From positions 124,001 through 188,000 of the forward strand of contig NZ_JAYMYJ010000112.1 of the NCBI RefSeq assembly GCF_035668035.1: DNA of 64,000 bases, in the 5' to 3' direction. Shown piece by piece: positions 18,201-27,500 of the stretch (position 1 is the stretch's first letter; each line of letters begins with the position of its first letter). A model generated the notes under the pieces. It saw only the letters and a program-made list of their open reading frames with translations, had not been told where the DNA came from and made no database searches. This DNA is from Thiothrix phosphatis (GTDB lineage Bacteria > Pseudomonadota > Gammaproteobacteria > Thiotrichales > Thiotrichaceae). A program made the position numbers and the translations under genes.

Positions 18201-19844
18201 CAGTTGTTGGTTGGTGGCATAGAGGGCTGTTATTTCAGTGTCAGATAGTGGGCAAAACGGGTGTTCATGGATAGTGCCGGGAATCCAGCCATCCCGGTCG
18301 GTGAATTCCTTGACGGTTTGAGCTGCCTTGATGGGGATATAGGCATTGCCAGCAACCACAATTTCTTCAATTTCGCTATAGCGTGCGTTACGGATTTGTT
18401 GTTGTAAGTGCTGCTGTTTATTGAGTAACTCTTGCCGCCGTTGGCGTAGCTGTGCTGCATCACGACGTAGGGCAGAGGCATCAAGCCCAGATAATTTGTC
18501 AGCAATCTCCTGCGCAGATTGGCTGAGTTGCGTTTGGCTTTCAGCGTCACTGTCCAAAACGCTGAGGCATAGTGGTTGGATTGCCGGGTCAAGTTTATCC
18601 CGTAAAACCCGTAACGCTTTACTGGTGTGGGAGCATACAAGGACAGTTTTTCCTTGTGATAGCAGGTAGCCGATCAGGTTGGCAATGGTATGTGTCTTGC
18701 CTGTTCCTGGTGGCCCCTGCACCAAAACAGAGTGTGCTCGATTGAGCCGGTCAGCAATGGCATATTGTTCTGCATTGGCTGGCTTGCTAAATAAAATGTC
18801 ATTGGTTCGATTAAGTGTGGCATGGGATTGATTGTTAGGTTGATTTGTATCAGGAAAGGGTTGAACGTCATCTTCAATGCCAATAATGCGTTTCAGGCCT
18901 GTGGAAGGTTTGGCATTGGGGTTTTGTAGATCTTCCAGAATGTTTTCCAAAATCTGGCTCAGGCCTTGGTTGCGTTTGCGAAGGAGTAAACATGGGGCTG
19001 GATAAATGACAGGGTGCTGAAATGTATTGGTTTCCGGTTGCTGGGCGTGGAACTCGCCTTTTATAAACAAACCTTGAGCCGCCCGCTGTAAGAAGCCTTC
19101 GGTGGCGGAGATTTCTCCTAATGGTTCGATGGAAGAGTTTTCCAACTCCTGCGATAAGGCCGCAATGCTTTTTCCGTCAATATCAGGAATGTCGCGTAAC
19201 AGTGCCTTGTATAATTCTGTGTTGTCGATCCCAGAATGGAACGTGAATTCTGGTTTGGAAGTATCGAATTTTAGCTCCAGACGCTGTAGCAGTATGGGGT
19301 GATGGATGCTTTGTTCGGGGATATGCAACATGCCAGATCCCAGTATCAGCTCAATTTGATCGCCTTCTTTTTGTAGGCGTGACCATATGCCATGTATCCG
19401 CTCGAATAGTTGGTAGGTGTCAACGGCGGGTTGTTCGGCCTGAACCCACTGATTGCGCTGCGCATTCCAGATGGAGAAGGTATCTGTTCGCTTTGGGTCA
19501 TCTTCAAACTTAACGGTAAGTGTGGTCTGGTCAGCTTGCTGAATGTTCCGGCTAAATAGGGGTTCTGGTATGTTTTTAATGGAGTCCCAGCCAGATGGTA
19601 GCCAGTCTTTCAGAATGGCAGGAGGGGGCGGGCATGAGGTCAATTTAGGACGTTGGATACTAATGAGTGCTTCAGCGCCACCATTTCCTTGGTTGATGAC
19701 AATGTTAGGGTGTTTAGGCCAAGAAGATACTAACTGAAAGCCATCTTGGTAGTCTGTGGTGTTTTTGGGGCACTGGTTCCTTAGCTCATTATAGTTTTTT
19801 AGAAAACCAAAGAGTTGTAGCAGCTGGCTATTGGTTCTGTTCAT
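15270..19844 (-). CDS. Superfamily 1 helicase with C-terminal Vsr/DUF559-like nuclease domain (probable defence protein)
   Basis: Very large protein (1524 aa from the ATG at 19844; a GTG at 19907 would add 21 residues; neither has a clear ribosome site). The first 370 residues are unrecognised. Helicase motif I GPPGTGKT lies at about 377-384, motif II in VVIIDESSQSDMMAL, and motif VI in YNVAVSRARNQLWLI. A long insert between motifs I and II looks coiled-coil. The last 120 residues carry a PD-(D/E)XK-type nuclease of the Vsr/DUF559 class: RIDIVV, then AIECDGDKYH, then LGWTFVRIRGS. Similar helicase-nuclease fusions are linked to phage or plasmid defence. Its base composition is visibly more A+T-rich than the flanking genes, suggesting transfer. 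Confidence 0.8.
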   Translation of the reverse strand: MNRTNSQLLQLFGFLKNYNELRNQCPKNTTDYQDGFQLVSSWPKHPNIVINQGNGGAEALISIQRPKLTSCPPPPAILKDWLPSGWDSIKNIPEPLFSRNIQQADQTTLTVKFEDDPKRTDTFSIWNAQRNQWVQAEQPAVDTYQLFERIHGIWSRLQKEGDQIELILGSGMLHIPEQSIHHPILLQRLELKFDTSKPEFTFHSGIDNTELYKALLRDIPDIDGKSIAALSQELENSSIEPLGEISATEGFLQRAAQGLFIKGEFHAQQPETNTFQHPVIYPAPCLLLRKRNQGLSQILENILEDLQNPNAKPSTGLKRIIGIEDDVQPFPDTNQPNNQSHATLNRTNDILFSKPANAEQYAIADRLNRAHSVLVQGPPGTGKTHTIANLIGYLLSQGKTVLVCSHTSKALRVLRDKLDPAIQPLCLSVLDSDAESQTQLSQSAQEIADKLSGLDASALRRDAAQLRQRRQELLNKQQHLQQQIRNARYSEIEEIVVAGNAYIPIKAAQTVKEFTDRDGWIPGTIHEHPFCPLSDTEITALYATNQQLPPKAEEQLSVKQPAHETLVSAADFRTLTTKRDLIAQHTAQHNPDLWINAQSVPYNQLRQIQQQIQESVTTLNTKDKWLQDVLFAGWSGGGYREIWETLLQTIEDLADQANKAHPLLIQHAPEIPAECNVAILDAIITHLEQGKKLTGIFTKFGKSAWFDLIEQCKTNQNKPATIEEFHSLRAKAHLQQQYRTLAKYWQHTVAQAGGAEFTTLGSRPELTAPNYIEPIRKHLNWRLDVWEPLQGEIEAAGFHWEKWLESNPIVHTQYGELERIKLATTDKLASLFTARAALLQQSELSRHIERQATYLSQFPQSEIASDLVNAQQSWDADSYENLWKQLAQLEGLKEIYQQRSSLLEKLHATAPDWAKAIWLRMPPHNQATPPGSAATAWHWLQLQQALEKRAAVSIPDLQQQLDGAEREIAQLAAKIIEQETWAAQGERTHLSTRQALMGFVGIVRKIGKGKGKRVPTLLKEARNLLLSARKAVPVWIMPLNRVYESFDPRDTRFDVVIIDESSQSDMMALAALYLGKEHVVVGDKEQVTPDAIGQQLDSIQKLIDTDLLEIPNKHLYDGQTSVYDLAETAFGGVISLKEHFRCVPEIIQFSNHLSYHNKIRPLREPLSSPLRPALISHRVEGARNDNGKINHIEAETIASLIIACIHHPTYARNDSGQTTTFGAITLLGSEQSEYIDNILRHRLELDLYNKHKVLCGNPAQFQGDERDVIFLSMVDSPPDDGVLNMMGFGKNDMYKKRYNVAVSRARNQLWLIHSLDPENHLKSDDIRRRLIQHVRDPQALMREVEVEGQRTDSPFEKAVLADLVNAGYRVKTQWQVGAYRIDIVVEGQNCRLAIECDGDKYHTPDNLQQDIERQTILERLGWTFVRIRGSLYYRYPERAMQAVFTKLNELGIEKLGISNLGMSAGTIGDQAVIQDIRRSAETIRQEWEHEREIEQQQKKAATSRHTKNVTKQKNPIVQAEFADF

Positions 19845-20064
19845 GGTTCTGACTGGCTTTTTACAAAAGTGGTTAAATAGCCATCTATCCTGTTTCAGGG
19901 GCCACACAGATAGGTTTCCCTGTCTTGTGGCCTGTTCCTAACTATAGGCAGAAGGGAATTCGATAAATTTTTACTTTATTTGCAGGGTAATTCAGTGATC
20001 AGGAGCACAAAATTTTAATAGCGTGCTAAATTTTAGGCCTCTGTTTAAGACAAATGGATTTTGC

Positions 20065-20628
20065 CTACTCCCCCCAGAACACATACCCCAGGTCAATTTC
20101 CCCTGCCGCAAACGGTGGTATGCGCATTCCCCGGAAGTGCTCAGGTTGGCCACACTCCGCCGAAAACACCACATGGTAATGTTCCCCCACCAGTTGGTAA
20201 GCGATCAGCGTATGGTCTTCCGGCGAAATCACCCAGTAATAGGGAACCTGGTGACGTTGCAGCGCCATGAAATTGGTGAACAGGTCTTTGCGTTCATGCC
20301 CCGGTGAGGTGATTTCACATACCCAGTCGGGCAGGAGCGCCACTATGCCGCTGGGGCGGGCGGGCGCACGTTCCTTGCGCCATCCGGCAAGGTCGTGGGT
20401 CGGGCAGTGGTGTTCGTGATAGCGGACGCTGATTTCGGTCATGATCCACCAGCCACCAACACCGCTTTTGCGCTTGAAGGGCTGGACTTCATCCGATAGG
20501 CCGGATTGCACCATGGCGTGTTCCGCGCGCGCCATCGGGCGTTTGATGAGTTCACCGTTCACCAGCTCCGTGCGTTCATCAGTGGCATTCAGCAAATCGG
20601 CGACGGTTTTCAGTTGTAGGGCTTCCAT
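20065..20628 (-). CDS. Uma2 family (DUF820) putative endonuclease
   Basis: Protein of 187 aa with the Uma2 PD-(D/E)XK-like pattern: an N-terminal TVADLLN...ELVNGEL segment, then PDWVCEITSPGHERKD, then VPYYWVISPEDHTLIAY. Such genes are scattered in many genomes and their role is uncertain; some are linked to mobile DNA. The ATG at 20628 begins MEALQLKTVADLLNA, the family-like start; the frame stays open upstream to 20742 but overlaps the queF promoter region. It is divergent from queF. Confidence 0.82.
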   Translation of the reverse strand: MEALQLKTVADLLNATDERTELVNGELIKRPMARAEHAMVQSGLSDEVQPFKRKSGVGGWWIMTEISVRYHEHHCPTHDLAGWRKERAPARPSGIVALLPDWVCEITSPGHERKDLFTNFMALQRHQVPYYWVISPEDHTLIAYQLVGEHYHVVFSAECGQPEHFRGMRIPPFAAGEIDLGYVFWGE

Positions 20629-20777
20629 CAGTTTGGCTCCGGCGGTGGCTGGCTTGAGGGGAAAACATCCTGAGTATAACGGAATCCATGGGGCTGCTGG
20701 ACAAACCCCGTACTCGTGATATAAACCTGCACTTTTTAACATCCGCCCGACTGTTTATCGGGTCACAAGGAGCGACC

Positions 20778-21167
20778 ATGTCCACACATCCCAGCAAGGA
20801 TCTCGAAACTTTCCCCAACCCGAACCCGCAGCGTGATTACACCATCCGCATTGACGCGCCGGAATTTACCTGCATCTGCCCCAAGACCGGGCAGCCGGAT
20901 TTCGCCCAGTTCAAGCTGGAATATGTGCCGGACCAGAAATGCGTGGAGTTGAAGGCGCTGAAACTCTACCTGTGGAGCTACCGTGAGGAAGGCGCTTTCC
21001 ACGAAGCCGTCACCAACAAGATTCTGGAGGATCTGGCGGTAGCCACTGAGCCGCGCTTTATGCGCCTGACCGGGGTGTGGAATGTGCGGGGCGGCATTTA
21101 CACCACCGTGGTGGTGGAGCACCGCAAGGCGGGCTGGCAGCCTGCCCCCAAAATAGAGCTGCCGTAA
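20778..21167 (+). CDS. queF: NADPH-dependent 7-cyano-7-deazaguanine reductase QueF (short type)
   Basis: Reduces preQ0 to preQ1 in queuosine synthesis for tRNA (129 aa, the single-domain YkvM-like form). The catalytic Cys34 lies in CICPKTGQPDFA. The NADPH/substrate motif is visible as CVELKALKLYLWSYREEGAFHE. The ATG at 20778 has a Shine-Dalgarno AAGGAG 5 bases upstream. A short CCCGA/TCGGG hairpin (20746-20762) precedes it, but nothing resembles a preQ1 riboswitch. The cyclophilin gene follows 76 bases downstream. Confidence 0.93.
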   Translation: MSTHPSKDLETFPNPNPQRDYTIRIDAPEFTCICPKTGQPDFAQFKLEYVPDQKCVELKALKLYLWSYREEGAFHEAVTNKILEDLAVATEPRFMRLTGVWNVRGGIYTTVVVEHRKAGWQPAPKIELP

Positions 21168-21243
21168 TTGCTTGGAAAAAAGCCGGGGCGCGCGGTATGA
21201 TGCGCAGCTTCTGCACACAAGCAATAACAAGGGGCGCACACCA

Positions 21244-21867
21244 ATGAAACACCTGATTACGTTTATTTTTGCACTGATGCTTGGTCTTGTCGGCGTTACG
21301 GTTGGCAATGCCGATGAAAAGGCGGCTGACAAGGCTGATGGGCAGTCAACATCTGGAGGTAACATGTCCACTATTCTGATCGAAACCAACAAAGGCGATA
21401 TCAAGGTTGAACTGGACGCCGCCAAGGCGCCGAAAACCGTGGCGAACATCCTGGCCTATGTCAATGAAGGCTTTTACGATGGCACCATTTTCCATCGCGT
21501 GATCCCTGGCTTCATGATTCAGGGCGGAGGCATGACGTCTGACATGCGTGAAAAGGCCGACAAGCGCCCGCCGATTGAAAACGAGGCTGACAATGGCCTG
21601 AAAAATGATCGCGGCACGCTTGCCATGGCGCGCACCAACGACCCGCATTCCGCTTCCTCGCAGTTTTTCATCAATGTGAAGGACAACGACTTCCTGAACT
21701 TCCGCTCCAAAACGCCGCAGGGCTGGGGCTACGCAGTGTTCGGCAAAGTCGTGGAAGGCATGGATGTGGTTGATGCCATTGTGGGCGTCAAGACTGGCAA
21801 CTCCGGTTTCCACCAAGATGTGCCGGTTGAGCCTGTCATCATGACCAAGGTCTCCGTCGTCAAGTAA
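21244..21867 (+). CDS. Peptidyl-prolyl cis-trans isomerase, cyclophilin type
   Basis: Cyclophilin (207 aa from 21244) that isomerises proline bonds. The N-terminus MKHLITFIFALMLGLVGVTV looks like a signal peptide, followed by a short charged linker. The catalytic domain starts at internal Met41 (MSTILIETNKGDIKVELD) and closely resembles cytoplasmic PpiB: FHRVIPGFMIQGGG, SQFFINVKDNDFLNF and WGYAVFGKVVEGMDVVD. The internal Met has its own strong Shine-Dalgarno, so a 167-aa cytoplasmic form may also be made. A G/C hairpin region follows the stop. The exact localisation needs experiment. Confidence 0.92.
   Translation: MKHLITFIFALMLGLVGVTVGNADEKAADKADGQSTSGGNMSTILIETNKGDIKVELDAAKAPKTVANILAYVNEGFYDGTIFHRVIPGFMIQGGGMTSDMREKADKRPPIENEADNGLKNDRGTLAMARTNDPHSASSQFFINVKDNDFLNFRSKTPQGWGYAVFGKVVEGMDVVDAIVGVKTGNSGFHQDVPVEPVIMTKVSVVK
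21355..21366 (+). promoter_or_regulatory. Internal ribosome-binding site and start inside the cyclophilin gene
   Basis: GGAGGT (21355-21360) is followed by AAC and an in-frame ATG at 21364. This sits exactly at the boundary between the exported leader and the mature cyclophilin domain. The spacing is short (4 bases after GGAGG) but usable. It would give a leaderless 167-residue protein of normal PpiB length. Confidence 0.5.
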
Positions 21868-21875
21868 GTCCCCCT

Positions 21876-21929
21876 GCATCCCCCTCCGGTTTGGGGGGGA
21901 TGCCGCATCCCGGGTGCATGAAATTTTTT
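21876..21929 (+). terminator. Probable terminator after the cyclophilin gene
   Basis: A strong 9-bp stem GCATCCCCC/GGGGGATGC (21876-21903) is followed directly by a second small hairpin around CCCGGG and then AAATTTTTTT (to about 21930). The T run fits the second hairpin better. Together they probably end the queF-ppi transcript. The remaining 136 bases before the next gene show no other clear signal. Confidence 0.6.
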
Positions 21930-22065
21930 TCTCCCTGAATCAAATAACTATTAGAACGGAATGCAATAGGCGGCCGGTTGCAGGCACGTATATTGCAGTG
22001 CAACCTCAAGAGCAACACCGTTGGTCGGTGTCGTTGTTCAACCGCATGACCGCCTGGATATAAAC

Positions 22066-23541
22066 ATGAAACAAGAATGGAATGTCTACAACCCTGGGAC
22101 TTTTTACGATGAGTTGGTTGCAGCCCAGCACCAGCCTCGCAAAGCCAGTTATAAGCTGGTTGATTTCCTTAGGAATCTCACTCGGAATCGTTTCAGCCAA
22201 TGTGTACGTGAATCGGAGGCCGTCATCCGTGAAATGGGGATTACGTTCACCGTTTACAGTGATGCAGGCAATATTGACCGTGCTTGGCCGTTTGACATCA
22301 TTCCCCGCGTCATTCCAGGTACGGAATGGGATCGCACCGAAACGGGGCTTAAGCAACGCATCCGTGCACTGAATATGTTCATCCAGGATGTCTACAATGG
22401 TGGGCAGGCCATTAAGGATGGCGTCATTCCTGAAGATGTGGTGATGCAATCCAAAGGTTACCGGGAAGCCTGTGTCGGCATTACGCCTCCTCATGGGGTG
22501 TGGGCCAACATTTGCGGCTCCGATCTGGTGCGTCACAGCGATGGGGTCATGTACGTGTTGGAAGACAACCTACGGGTGCCTTCCGGTGTCGCCTACATGC
22601 TGGAAAACCGCAACATCACCAAACGGGTGATCCCAGAAATCTTCAATTTGTTGCCGGTGCGGGTCGTGCGCGATTACCCCAGCCATTTGTATGAAATGCT
22701 GGCTTCCCTGCGCCCCGAACTGGAGCAGCCGACCATTGCGCTGCTGACGCCGGGCATTTACAACTCGGCCTATTTCGAGCATGCATTCCTCGCCCAGCAA
22801 GCCGGCCTGGTGCTGCTGGAGGGCGCGGATCTGGTGGTCGGCAAGGACGATTACGTCTATATGAAAACCATCAACGGGCTGGAGCGCGTTGATGTGATCT
22901 ATCGCCGTATCGATGATGAATTCATTGATCCGGAAGTGTTCCGGGAGGATTCCATCCTCGGGATTCCCGGCATTATGCGCGCCTGGAAAAAGGGCAAGGT
23001 CGCCATCGCCAATGCGCCAGGATGTGGCGTGGCGGATGACAAGGTCATTTACGCCTATGTGCCCGACATGATCCGTTATTACCTTGGCGAGGAGCCTAGC
23101 CTGCCGAATGTGCCGACCTGGGTGTGCCGCCGTCCGGAAGACCGCGAATACGTGCTGGATCACCTGCCGGAACTGGTGGTGAAGCCTGCCAATGAATCCG
23201 GCGGTTACGGGATGCTGGTCGGCCCGCATTCCACGGCGGAGAAGGTGGAGGAATTCCGCAAGCTGATCCAGGAAAACCCCAACAACTATATCGCCCAGCC
23301 TACCCTGAGCCTGTCGGTCACGCCGACCGTCACCGACAAGGGCATTGCGCCGCGTCATCTGGACTTGCGCCCGTTCATCCTCAGTGGCAAGGACATCTAC
23401 GTGACGCCCGGTGGCCTGACCCGGGTCGCACTGGTGGAAGGCTCGCTGGTGGTGAATTCCTCGCAGGGTGGCGGCAGCAAGGATACCTGGATAGTCGATG
23501 AATATGGCACGGAAGAATATGAAGAAGGGGAGGACGAATAA
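22066..23541 (+). CDS. Circularly permuted ATP-grasp protein (CP_ATPgrasp family)
   Basis: Predicted ATP-dependent carboxylate-amine (peptide) ligase, 491 aa. It has the family hallmarks VYSDAGNIDRAWPFDIIPR near 70, the central block EDNLRVPSGVAYMLENR, the nucleotide-binding stretch VVKPANESGGYGML, and the C-terminal HLDLRPFILSGKDIYVTPGGLTRVAL (given here in pieces). The ATG at 22066 gives MKQEWNVYNPG; an upstream TTG at 22021 is less likely. Its stop overlaps the next gene's start by one base. It is the first gene of the conserved trio ATP-grasp, alpha-E and transglutaminase. The acceptor substrate is unknown. Confidence 0.93.
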   Translation: MKQEWNVYNPGTFYDELVAAQHQPRKASYKLVDFLRNLTRNRFSQCVRESEAVIREMGITFTVYSDAGNIDRAWPFDIIPRVIPGTEWDRTETGLKQRIRALNMFIQDVYNGGQAIKDGVIPEDVVMQSKGYREACVGITPPHGVWANICGSDLVRHSDGVMYVLEDNLRVPSGVAYMLENRNITKRVIPEIFNLLPVRVVRDYPSHLYEMLASLRPELEQPTIALLTPGIYNSAYFEHAFLAQQAGLVLLEGADLVVGKDDYVYMKTINGLERVDVIYRRIDDEFIDPEVFREDSILGIPGIMRAWKKGKVAIANAPGCGVADDKVIYAYVPDMIRYYLGEEPSLPNVPTWVCRRPEDREYVLDHLPELVVKPANESGGYGMLVGPHSTAEKVEEFRKLIQENPNNYIAQPTLSLSVTPTVTDKGIAPRHLDLRPFILSGKDIYVTPGGLTRVALVEGSLVVNSSQGGGSKDTWIVDEYGTEEYEEGEDE

Positions 23542-24503
23542 TGCTGTCCCGAGTTGCTGAACGTGTTTACTGGATGGCGCGCTATTTGGAGCGCACCGAA
23601 AATACCGCCCGCCTGATCAATGTGTACAGCTCCATGCTGCTGGATTTGCCGGGGCGCATGGAAATCAACTGGTATACGCTGATCCGCCTGTTCAACGCCG
23701 ATCACGCCTTCCGCGAACGCTACGGGCGGGTGACGGAAGAAAACATCATGCGTTTCCTGATCGCCGACCGTGACAACCCGGCGTCAGTGGTGAGTTCATT
23801 GCTCAATGTGCGCGAAAATGTGCGCACCTCGCTGGATTTGTTGCCGGATGAAATCTGGCAGCAGGTCAATCAGGCGCATATCCAAATGAACGCTGCCCTG
23901 GATCTGATTGACAAGCGGCATGACCGGCAGAATGTGCTGCGGGCGATGCAACAGGCAGGCCAGTGCATTCGTGGCACGCTTGACAGCCACATGAGCCGTG
24001 ACAACACCTTCGATTTCATGCAGATCGGCAGACATCTGGAACGCGCCGACATGACCAGCCGCATTTTGGAAATGGCTTCCATGCTGCTGTCCGAGCAGCG
24101 CAGTGACAATATGCGCAAGTATGAAGGCATCCTGTGGACCAACCTGTTGCAGGCTCTGAGTGCGCGGCAGATGTATGTGCGGCATATCCATGCACGGGTG
24201 GATGGTGCACGGGTGCTGAATTTCCTGCTGACCGACAAGGTGTTTCCTGGATCGATCGGCTATTCACTGGCGGCGATGGCACGGCGCATGCAGTACCTGC
24301 CTGACCCGGAACTGCCGATGACAATGGCACAACGCATTTTCGAGCATCTGGGTGAGCAGGATCTCAGCACTATTCCTGCCAATCAGGTGCATCCTCTGAT
24401 GGATTATTTGCAGAGTGAACTGGGGCAGTTGCATGGCGAAATCGCCAAAACCTGGTTTTACCCCGACTACGACGCGCATCCGGCGCCGCAAGCACAAGGA
24501 TAA
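23541..24503 (+). CDS. Alpha-E domain protein (DUF403)
   Basis: All-helical protein (320 aa) beginning MLSRVAERVYWMARYLERTENTAR-like, the signature of the alpha-E family. It almost always occurs next to the CP-ATP-grasp and transglutaminase genes, and comparative genomics predicts a shared role in peptide synthesis or modification. No catalytic residues are established. The ATG overlaps the last base of the preceding stop, so translation is coupled. A repeated R-x-ER-A-D/E-N/M motif appears near residues 20 and 167 (RYLERTEN, RHLERADM), hinting at an internal duplication. Confidence 0.93.
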   Translation: MLSRVAERVYWMARYLERTENTARLINVYSSMLLDLPGRMEINWYTLIRLFNADHAFRERYGRVTEENIMRFLIADRDNPASVVSSLLNVRENVRTSLDLLPDEIWQQVNQAHIQMNAALDLIDKRHDRQNVLRAMQQAGQCIRGTLDSHMSRDNTFDFMQIGRHLERADMTSRILEMASMLLSEQRSDNMRKYEGILWTNLLQALSARQMYVRHIHARVDGARVLNFLLTDKVFPGSIGYSLAAMARRMQYLPDPELPMTMAQRIFEHLGEQDLSTIPANQVHPLMDYLQSELGQLHGEIAKTWFYPDYDAHPAPQAQG

Positions 24504-24512
24504 GAGCCAGCA

Positions 24513-27500
24513 ATGAGTATTCACGTCGCCTTAAACCACCGCACGGTGTACAAATTCGATCGTCCTGTCAATTTGTCGCCGCACGTCGTGCGTTTGCGCC
24601 CAGCAATGCACTCGCGCACGCCGATTATGGCTTACACCCTCAAGATCAAGCCGGAAAAGCATTTCCTTAACTGGCAGCAAGACCCGTTCGGCAACTGGCT
24701 GGGGCGGCTGGTGTTCCCGGACAAGGTCACCGAGCTGAGTGTGGAAGTCGACTTGGTGGCCGATATGGTCACGATCAACCCGTTCGATTTCTTTGTTGAA
24801 GATTACGCGCACGAGTTCCCGTTTACTTACAAGCCGGAACTGAAGCGCGAGCTGGAGCCGTACCTCGAAGTCGATGAGGACGGCGAGCTGTTGCAGGAAT
24901 GGCTGAAAGGCGTTGATTTCGAGCAGCCCAATACCGTCATGTTCCTGGTTGCCCTCAATCACCGCTTGCAGCAGGACATCGGCTACAACATCCGCATGGA
25001 ACCGGGTGTGCAGACTTGTGAGGAAACGCTGACCATCAAGCGCGGTTCCTGCCGTGATACCGCGTGGTTGTTGGTGCAAATCCTGCGGCATCTGGGGCTG
25101 GCGGCGCGCTTCGTGTCCGGCTACCTCGTGCAACTGACGGCTGACCAGAAGTCGCTGGACGGTCCCAGTGGCCCGGAAGCCGATTTCACCGACCTGCACG
25201 CCTGGACGGAAGTTTATCTGCCGGGCGCTGGCTGGGTGGGGCTGGACCCGACCTCCGGCCTGTTCGCGGGCGAAGGCCATATTCCGCTGGCCTGTACCCC
25301 GAAACCGGGCAGCGCTGCGCCGATCGACGGCATGACCGACAAGTGTGAAGTCGAATTCGAGTTCAGCAACACCGTCACCCGCATCCATGAAGACCCGCGC
25401 GTCACCAAGCCGTATTCCGACGAACAGTGGGATCACATCCTGGCGCTGGGCAATCAGGTGGAAAACGACCTGATCCGTGGCGACGTGCGCCTGACCATGG
25501 GCGGCGAGCCGACCTTCGTCTCCATCGACGACATGGAATCGCCGCAATGGAACAGCGCGGCGCTGGGTGAACACAAACGCGCCTTGGCGGGCGACTTGTT
25601 GCGCCGGATGCAGAGGGTCTTCTCCAATGCAGGCAGTGTGCTGCAATTCGGGCAGGGCAAATGGTATCCGGGCGAACCGTTCCCGCGCTGGGCGCTGGCC
25701 TGTTTCTGGCGCGTCGACGGCCTGCCGGTCTGGAAAGACCAGAGCCTGATCGCCGATGACCAGAAGGATTATGGTTTCGGCGACGACGCAGCCAAACAGT
25801 TCGCCGAGACGCTGTGCCGCAATGTCGGCCTGCACACGCGCTACCTGGTGCCGGGTTACGAAGACCGCCTGTATTACCTGTGGAAGGAAGCCAACCAACC
25901 AGCCAATATCGACTGGCTGACCCTGAACCTGCGCGACAGCAAGCACCGCAATGATCTGGTGCTGGCTTTGCAGCATGGGTTGGATACGCCGACCGGCTAT
26001 GCGCTGCCGTTGCGCTGGGATTATTTCAAGCAGGGTTGGGCCAGCGCGCCGTGGGCATTCCGCCGCGAAAACATGTACTTGGTTCCGGGCAACTCACCGA
26101 TGGGCTTCCGCATGCCGCTGGATTCCTTGCCGTGGAGCGCCGAGGACGAACGCGACATCGAATCGCAGCCGTGCCCGTTTGAAGACCGTCCGCCGCTGCC
26201 GGATTTCCACGGTGAAGTCGAATGGCGTTACCGTGAGCTGGTGGCGCCGCCGGAACCGCAGCCGCAGCACGCCGACAGCCGCCCGCAGGAAAAGGAATGG
26301 CGCGATGTGCCGCGCACCGCGATGTGTATCCAGGCGCGGGAAGGCCGTCTGCATGTGTTCCTGCCGCCGCTGAGTTACCTGGAGCATTACCTCGCGTTGG
26401 TGGCCAATATTGAAAAGACCGCCGCCGAACTGAATATGCCGGTATTGCTGGAAGGCTATGAGCCGCCTTCCGACCCGCGCATGAAGTCGTTCAAGGTTAC
26501 GCCTGACCCTGGCGTTATCGAGGTCAATATCCATCCGGCGGCACACTGGCAGGAACTGGTTTCCAATACCGAGGTTCTCTACGAAGAGGCGCGTCAGGCG
26601 CGTCTGGGCACGGAAAAATTCATGCTGGATGGCCGTCATACCGGCACCGGCGGCGGCAACCATGTCACGCTGGGTTCGTGGACGCCGGGCGACAGCCCGT
26701 TCCTGCGCCAGCCGGATTTGCTGCGCAGTTTGTTGACGTTCTGGCAGCACCATCCGGGGCTGTCCTATCTGTTTTCCGGCATGTTCATCGGCCCGACCAG
26801 TCAGGCACCGCGTGTGGATGAAGCGCGCGATGAGGCTTTGTATGAACTGGAAATCGCCTTCCAGCAGATGCCCAGCGGCTACAACACCCAGCCGTGGCTG
26901 GTGGATCGGCTGCTGCGCAACCTGCTGATCGACGTGACCGGCAACACCCACCGCGCTGAATTCTGCATCGACAAGATGTATTCGCCGGATTCTTTCAGTG
27001 GTCGCCAGGGTTTGCTGGAGTTCCGTGCGTTTGAAATGCCGCCGCATGCCCGCATGTCGGTGGTGCAGATGCTGCTGCTGCGCACTTTGGTCGCGCGCTT
27101 CTGGAGCATGCCCTACAAGCACCGGCTGGTGCGCTGGGGTACGGAACTGCACGACCGCTGGATGCTGCCGTATTACGTGTGGGAAGACATGCGCGACGTT
27201 TGCGAAGACCTGCAATTGGCGGGGTATCCGTTCCAGCAGGAATGGTTTGCGCCGTTCCACGAGTTCCGCTTCCCCGTGTATGGCCGGGTGCAGTATTGCG
27301 GTATCCAACTGGAGCTGCGGGCGGCGCTGGAGCCGTGGAACGTATTGGGTGAAGAACTCAGCAATATGGGGACGGCGCGGTTTGTGGATTCCTCCATTGA
27401 GCGCGTGCAGGTCAGGATTACCGGCTTGACGGATTCGCGCTACGTGGTGGCCTGCAACGGGCGGCGCGTGCCGATGAATGCGACCGGGGTGCAGGGCGAA

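Noticed and set aside
20629..20777. A preQ1 riboswitch before queF
   Set aside because: Only a simple CCCGA/TCGGG hairpin is visible. I could not find the pseudoknot-forming A-rich tail or conserved core of preQ1 classes.
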